Assembly: GCA_963691655.1 (NCBI GenBank)
Contig: OY829329.1
Coordinates: forward strand, 53,023,408-53,087,407
DNA length: 64,000 nt
Source: Toxonevra muliebris
Lineage: Eukaryota > Arthropoda > Insecta > Diptera > Pallopteridae
Reading direction: 5' to 3'
Positions 57,613-64,000 of this stretch are shown here, in pieces (within the stretch, counting starts at the first letter, position 1; the number at the start of each line of letters is the position of its first letter). Both the position numbers and the translations under genes were made by a program. The notes under the pieces are model-generated. The model was not told the DNA's origin. It made no database searches and was given only the letters and a program-made list of their open reading frames with translations.

Positions 57613-59265
57613 CTCAACAACAAAAATAAAACTTTATTATGCTGGCATAACAACATTCGTTATAATTATATCTCTACTACTTTCAAAAATAATTAAAATT
57701 TCGAATTAAAATCAAAATTTCAATGGCGCCTACGGTGGCGGTTTACAAAAATAATAATTTGTCTTCTAATTGCATAAAAAATTTTAGCATAAAATTCCAA
57801 ATCTCATTTCTCCCCAAATCACTAAACTAACATTAATTAGAAATATGAAATATTTTTCAATGTCCATTCACAAATTCTTCACGTACTCGTTTTATCGCGT
57901 GCCCTAAGACTCTATCTTCTTTCCTCTCCCCTCCAGTGTATGCATCATTCATTCTCCCCCTTGAAATGGAAATTTCCCTACTTCATTTTAATAGTTATAA
58001 TAACAATAACAACAATAATAGCAACAGCTGCTACAAAAATATGTTTATGTTTCGAAAGAAAGAGAGAGAAAAAAAGAAAAAATTAAATTAAAAATATTTC
58101 ACTATTTTTTTTTGGCGGCATTCTACTACTTACATACTACATACATGCTATTCGAGTATACCAACTTGTAAATTTACACTGAGCGAATTCTTGATGGAAG
58201 AAACATGTTGTTACGTGCAACACAATGAATATAGCTATCTCTTTCTAGGCAAGTGTTGCACTATGTAGTACTTACGCTGCAGAAATAAAAAAAAAAAACT
58301 ACCTTATTTATCTAAACAAAAATAATGAAATCTTTTAAGAACAGTATGTAGAAAATCTAGTATTTCGGTTAAATAAACATTTGAGTGTATAATTTTTGTT
58401 TTTTTTTTTTGTATTTTTTCCAAATAGTACATAATTTTTTTTTACATTGAAGCATTTGTTGTATTCCGGAATTAAGAAACGGGAAAGAGGTTCCAGTCTA
58501 TGTATTTTTAACATATGTAGTACACAATAATGAAAAATTATCAAGTGACAAGAAATTGTGCATGGAATGTTTATGCTCATTACATTTGTAGAAAACTTTT
58601 TTCTTTTTTTTTGTGTTTTTTTATATCCCCGTTTGTTTTAATGTGTTTTTGTGATATGAAATGTTGTGATTGTATATTGTTGATAACAGTCGTTTGTATA
58701 TAGAAATATATTTGTATCTTAAAAATGTTTATGCTTCAGATGCGAAAGATACTTTTTATTTTACAGTTATTAGGTCATGTGTAATAAATATAAGTTTCTT
58801 CCAAGAATGTTTTTGAACTCTGAGAATAACGCTGCCAGTATAGTGATCTTCTTCTTACCTTGGCTTAGTTGCATTTACGGAAATTTTACGTTTCCAGTTC
58901 AAAAAGTACTCAAATTCTTCGGTTAATTGCATTCTCTGGTTGATTTCATCAAAAATTGTACATTTTCATCGAAGTAGTTAAAAGCCCCATATTGGGCGCC
59001 ATACGAATTGAACTCATAGTTTACCATTGATTCGCAAATTCGAAAAAAAAAATTTTATAAATGAATAAAAAGATATAGTGAAGAAAATTATCAGAATAAA
59101 GAAAACCCTATATATGGTACTACACACATACATACAAACACATACAACTACACTTATTTTTTCCTTATTTTTATAACCCTCTACTCCTCTTTGGAGCTTT
59201 GAACTTTATTTAGTGCAGTTGTTTTGTCTGGTGGTTAATTCTCATAAACTTCTTATATTCACTAT
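57613..59265. other. Unassigned AT-rich DNA
   Basis: T/A-runs around 58103-58112, 58285-58297 and 58398-58410. No gene or transposon ends recognised. Confidence 0.4.
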
Positions 59266-59267
59266 CG

Positions 59268-59392
59268 ATATGAAGGGGATGAGAATTATAAGAATATGTA
59301 CAAGTACACACCTTGGTTGGCAATGGCAAAACCACCGAGCTGATAAAAATTGCCACACAGCCGTTCGGAATCGGCGTTAAACTGTAGGTCCT
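59268..59392. repeat. Dispersed GGCGTTAAACTGTA repeat, copy 3, joined to a SINE
   Basis: Aligns with 29630-29720 (GATGAGAATTATAAGAA, GTACAAGTACACACCTT, GGCAATGG.AA) and with copy 2 through CGGAATCGGCGTTAAACTGT. It changes abruptly to the SINE head at about 59393. Confidence 0.65.
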
Positions 59393-59395
59393 ACC

Positions 59396-59556
59396 ATCGC
59401 CACTGCGGTCTAGTGGCAGAGTGCCAGACTCTTGTTTCTGGAGACCCGAGTTCGATTCTCGGCTTGGGTATGTTTCTTAGCTATCTTTCTTTCTCTCTAG
59501 ATCTTATAGGTCGCAGTGCCTGACTTTCGAGTCGTCCTTCCTTCAAATAATAATAA
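59396..59556 (+). mobile_element. tRNA-derived SINE (head with A/B boxes, tail, AAT repeat)
   Basis: The head has an A-box-like GGTCTAGTGGCAG (59404-59416) and B box GAGTTCGATTCTC (59448-59460). The T arm CCGAG/CTCGG is perfect and an anticodon-like stem CCAGA/TCTGG is present, but the loop has 8 bases and the acceptor ends do not pair, so this is not a working tRNA. The tail carries AGATCTTATAGGTCGCAGTG and ends in AATAATAATAATG. The tail matches 1608-1631. Confidence 0.8.
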
Positions 59557-60020
59557 TGTCATTTGTTCTCTGAGTAATTTCTGGTAAAATTGTTTTTCTC
59601 ATTTTCTGTCACCTAAGTCACGTAAATGAGTTACGTCTGCGGTATCCAAAAAGTTACAACAAGAAAGTGAATAATATAGTTGTATTAACGACACCTCTTT
59701 ATGGCAATTTTTTTTTTAAAGACACAGTAGGAACTTTTATTTATATTATTTGTTTTATACAACATTTTTGAGCATAAACGGGCTAATTTTATTTTGAAAA
59801 TCAAACTTCAAAACATGCCGCTATCTTAAAAATGAGAGCGTTGGGAAAATGCGTGTGTAGAAGAGGCTGTCATTGCTACCCGTTCAACTTTGTTATTAAT
59901 CTATGATACTGTCTAAATAGTAACATTTTTGTCAATTGATTCACAAGGCTGACCTTCAAATGTGATGTTATGAAATTAACAATTCGCATGGCTTTGATTT
60001 TCTTGACAAACAAAATAATA

Positions 60021-61288
60021 TTAGGAGTATGAATGTATAAACTCGTATTTTTTTCGTGATTTGGACATTTATTGTGAAAAAGTGATTATAAATTTATTCT
60101 TTAAAGTATTGTCCATCGTTAGCCACAACCTTTTCCCATCTTTCTGGTAGCATACGGATTCCGCGTCGAAAGAACTCCTCATCTTTTGAGGCTATCCACG
60201 AATCGACCCATTTTTTGAGTTCTTCGAAAGAACGGAAGTACTGTTCAGCCAGGCCATATGTCATCGATCGGAACAAGTGGTAATCAGAAGGAGCAATGTC
60301 TGGAGAATACGGCGGGTGGGGTAGCACTTCCCATTTCAGCGTTTCCAAGTATGTCTTTACTTGCCTTCCAACATGCGGCCGAGCATTGTCGTGCTGAAGA
60401 ATAACTTCGTCGTGTCTATTCTCATATTCTGGCCTCTTATCCTTTAATGCTCGGCTCAAACGCATCAATTGTAGTCGGTAGCGGTCGCCAGTGATCGTTT
60501 CATTCGGTTTCATTTCAGCTCATCATACACGACACCTTTCATATCCCACCAAATACACAGCATGAGCTTGGATCCATGGATGTTCGGCTTTGCCGTTGAT
60601 GTTGATGCATGTCCGGGCGGTCCCCATGATTTTTTACGCTTTGGGTTATCGTAACGTATCCACTTTTCATCACCAGTCACAATACTATGCAGAAAACCCT
60701 TTCTTTTCTGTCGTTCAATCAGCAGTTCACATGTGAAAAATCGTCGTTCGACGTCTATCGGCTTCAATTCGTACGGCACCCAATTTCCTTGCTTTTGAAT
60801 CATTCCCAATGCTTTTAATCGTTTAAAAATGGTTGATTGATCAACTCCGAAAGATGCTGCAAGTTCTTGTTATTGTGGAGTAATGCCTTAAATTCTTCAT
60901 CTTCGAACTTTTTCGGGCCGCCTGAACGTTCCCTGTCTTCAACATCAAAATCACCACTTTTGAAACGGGCATACTACACCTGACACATTCTAACGTCTAT
61001 AGCACAGGCAGGATAAGCTTCAGTGAGTAAACGATGTGCTTCAGTTGCGTTTTTCTTTAAATGGAAGAAGCAAATTAAAACTTCCCGTTTTGTTTTGTTG
61101 GCACGAAATTCGACATTTTCAGCTATAGTAAAACACTTTTGTAAAATTATGAAAATTATTTGACAGATCAATTCTTATAGTATTTTTGGCGCTCTTCGAG
61201 ATAGAATAGCTGTCAATGTCAAAAAAATGGCGCGTATGATAGATATGAAGTTAGTCACAATTACGAGTTTATACTTTCATACTCCTAA
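60021..61288 (-). mobile_element. mariner element, near full length (1268 bp), TIRs and TA duplication intact
   Basis: The ends TTAGGAGTATGAATGTATAA and, inverted, TTAGGAGTATGAAAGTATAA match at 28 of 30 terminal bases. TA duplications lie at 60019-60020 and 61289-61290. The transposase lies on the minus strand. Length and structure are those of a typical complete mariner; terminal similarity suggests modest age. Confidence 0.95.
60094..61171 (-). pseudogene. mariner transposase, broken (stop plus frameshifts)
   Basis: Cut-and-paste transposase of the D,D34D mariner type, most like the mauritiana subfamily. N-terminal helix-turn-helix part: KTKREVLICFFHLKKNATEA up to CQV, then an in-frame TAG (60974-60976) where a tryptophan is usual. 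YARFKSGDFDVEDRERSG follows, then a frame change near 60880 leading to LAASFGVDQSTIF. Catalytic residues remain: TGDEKW, HDNARPH and APSDYHLF with 34 residues between the second and third Asp. A second frame change lies at about 60511 after VVYDELK. It ends LPERWEKVVANDGQYF. With three lesions it cannot make active protein, though the TIRs could still be mobilised in trans. Confidence 0.93.
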
Positions 61289-61290
61289 TA

Positions 61291-64000
61291 GTAAACTTAC
61301 GAATTTCAACGAAAAATTCCTCCAAAAAAAAAGAAGCGAAATCATATTAAAATAAACCATACATTAGCAGCTGATAAAATTATTAAAACTTATGTAACTT
61401 GCATAATTTCTGTAGATATACTTTGTCGGGAGGAAGAAATATTTAAATGATTTTAAAAAACTAAACAACGTAAACAATCACTCCATAACTTCAAAAAGTT
61501 CTATCTGCATACAACCAAAAACTACAAATACTTAACTATTACTACTATAAATCAATCAATTGCCAATAGCACACATTATCGCAGATATTCACTAACACAC
61601 ACTCAAGTGAAGTGAATAAAAACGTGTCAATAAATGTCAATGGGGAAAGTAAAAAGCAATAAATCGAAATATATAAACTCAATTTATAAAATTAAAACTG
61701 ACGGGGTTAAATACATTCAATGGCCCTTCTTCTTCTTTTACTTGTCACACACAGAAACAGTATAAATGCTTAAAAAAAAAGCAAGAACAACAAACACAAA
61801 AGTGAGCAACAAAATCCAATAAGTTAATAAGTATGGATGGATGGATGGATGGATGGATGGATGGTTGTTGATGATGATAAAAAACACCTGCCGATATAAA
61901 GTTACGAGCACTAACTGGACTACTGCGAGCACTAACTAGCGCAATCAACAAACAGTAGAATAAACTGTGTTGAACTTTAATCAAAACGCAATCAAATCGA
62001 AGTACAAAAAAAATATAAAATAAAAACAAAATGAAGAAGCGTAACAGTAGAAACTAAACAAAATAAAACAGAAAATACTAAATAAAGTAAATCTGTAGAG
62101 AGGGTTACGCGAATAAGAAACACATACACACATTGTACATAAATAAATATATAGGTATATGCATTGCATATATACAAAACATGTAAACAGGGAAGTTAAA
62201 TAAAAGTCAATATATGATGTTAAGTTCGGTCAAGCGCATTTTCAATTTAGTAATAAACTTTAAAGGCAAAAAGCAAAGAAACAAACGAATAAAAAGTGGT
62301 AAGTAGAATCGGTGGATGGTGGACAGACATGTTTTGAACAATAGGTACTCGTATGTGTATATAAAAGAACGATCGATATTTGTGGATTAACGCATTATAA
62401 AACTAAAATAAAACAAACAAAAAAAACAAAAAACCAAACGAAAAACAAAAAAAAATTTAAAAAAAGGGATAAACTTGACACGCGATAAAAATGACACTAA
62501 ATGTTAGTGGAACTATAAATTATATAGTTTTTTGTTTTCTTTTGGTTTTATTGAACCGAAAAAAAAACAGAAAAGCAAAAATATTAAGGGTTATGGTAGA
62601 CGCGGAAAAATGTAAAACAAAAAGTAGTAGTAGAACGAGTAATAACGTAAGACAAAAAAGGTAGTTTGAAATAGTATGCGAAACTCAAAACGTGAACGCG
62701 AAACTTTTTTTGCGCACACATTAGTCAAATTAAAAATCGCAAACACAAGGTGTGTGACCTTTTTAGTTCAGTTAAGTTTCATTTTTTTTTTTTTTTTGAT
62801 GTTGGTATGTTATGTTTATGATTATGCGCTATTGGGAGTTGAGCGAAAATTGTACCCAAAACAATAACAAAAATAATTTTAATTTTGGCAAAATACAAAA
62901 ATTATTTGCACAAAGGAAAATAAAATTACTTAACTAAGTTTCAACACGAAAATATAACGAAGTTTAATGTATTTTATAGTTTTTTTATTTATTTTTTTTT
63001 TGTAATAAGTTTTTGATAAGTGTGAGAACAAATTTCAGCATGAAACTTATTGTTCTGTGTTTTATTTAGTTTTTATTGGCGTACTGGAAGCATGTCGCGA
63101 AAAACGACAACAACAACACCTTCTGCTTCTTCTGACCATAAAATTTTGTCATGCTAAAAACTATAACCCAGTCATGCCATAAAACATTTTGCAAGTAAAT
63201 TAATATAATCAAATGAATATGAACAAAGTTTTGGATTTTCTAAAGAGTATGAAAGAAAATTAATACAAGAAAATTATGCCTAATAAAAGTTAATGCATAA
63301 AGTTTGCTAAAAGGTTGTACAAAATGATAATTTGCTTGGCTCAAGGCAAAAGTAGAGAAGAACTCACACCAAATTAAAGTTAAATATCAAATTAGTAAAA
63401 AAAAAATAAAACAATGTAACTATTTCTTAAATTTTAGATACGGTAAATTTGTAAAAAAAAAAACTTGGAAATCAGAAAGGGAGGAAGCTAATTATCATAA
63501 ATATCTCAACCCTCGATTTGGCCGCCATATAAATTTGACTCTGTAACTTTCGAAATTTGATCCGAAAATTGCAATATAACCAAAGAGAAAAGAAATAGAC
63601 AAGTTATAACAAAAACTAACCCCATATTAAAGACTATATATGTACCTAGAAACCCAGTCATACCTTAAAAATTGGACAGAAACTAAGAAATGAAACAAGG
63701 AAGCGTTGGGTGCCATACAAAGAAAAGTATAATATCACAATACTTTTGAACTCAATACAATTTTAACAGAAGATTGTTATACAACAACAAAAATGGGAAG
63801 AACAATTACAATTAATCGTTAAACATATCGCTAGCTTAGAGCGTATGGCGCCAAGTCTATATTCCTTTTTTGTGAAAAATTAGATTTTGATGCAGTAAGA
63901 AAGAGATATTAAAATTAAATCGTTTTTAAAAAGAATTATGTACTTAGAAGCGTTAAAAGCAGCTTTCAAAAAGCACACGGTAAGTCACGTAAAAAATAGC
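61291..64000. other. Unassigned AT-rich DNA with an ATGG microsatellite
   Basis: (ATGG)8 lies at 61833-61864. Otherwise A/T-rich sequence without gene, RNA or transposon ends that I could recognise. Confidence 0.45.

Larger units (their letters stand above)
56700..57745. repeat. Recurring AAAATC...ATGGCGCC motif (diverged array)
   Basis: TTTAAAATCAATATTGATGGCGCCTA (56685-56712 region), AATTAAAATCTCAGTATTAATGGCGCC (57133-57160) and AATTAAAATCAAAATTTCAATGGCGCC (57703-57729) are related, each preceded by TTTCGAA or similar. The second is followed by a 14-G run (57164-57177). The blocks are separated by MITEs. Confidence 0.5.

Noticed and set aside
59396..59470. A functional tRNA gene
   Set aside because: Acceptor arms do not pair, the anticodon loop is irregular, and the unit continues into a SINE tail found elsewhere.

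Overview
The window looks like nuclear DNA of an insect, most likely a higher dipteran fly. It is AT-rich, has spliced genes with GT-AG introns and dense miniature transposons, and carries a clear orthologue of the Drosophila gene Star. A tephritid-like fly is a guess from the overall repeat style and is not proven. No bacterial genes, CRISPR arrays or rRNA genes are visible.

Layout. (1) The left edge (1-1700, + strand) holds a long open reading frame for most of an orthomyxovirus-like PB1 polymerase subunit. It runs off the window on the left and ends on the right in 43 consecutive A residues, followed by DNA matching the tail of a SINE that is present whole near 59.4 kb. This is an endogenous viral element that looks like a retrotransposed viral mRNA, or else an assembly chimera, and it is the most unusual object here. 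(2) 6866-37993 (- strand) is the complete coding region of Star: four coding exons joined in frame across introns of 25.1 kb, 80 bp and 3.9 kb, giving 678 residues with one membrane segment followed by an FkbM-type domain. (3) The introns and the upstream DNA (38-64 kb) contain no other gene I can recognise. They are packed with non-autonomous DNA transposons whose ends and target duplications can be read: hAT-like (8 bp), Harbinger-like (3 bp), TTAA-flanked, pogo-like (TA), and several unclassified families. Many sit inside one another or inside old degenerate long-period tandem arrays. (4) 44.8-45.2 kb is a broken non-LTR reverse transcriptase fragment. (5) 60021-61288 is a nearly full-length mariner with TIRs, a TA duplication and a transposase broken by at least three lesions.

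How the parts relate. Star is the only evident functional host gene. In flies its product helps move the EGF ligand Spitz out of the ER. The rest is mobile DNA and its debris. The viral fragment lies about 5 kb past the Star stop codon, in the opposite orientation. I see no evidence for an operon-like or defence gene system. The best candidate for something new is the viral-mRNA/poly(A)/SINE junction. After that come a family of TTAA-flanked elements starting with GGG, an element built of 40-bp hairpin repeats, and the recurring long-period degenerate tandem blocks.
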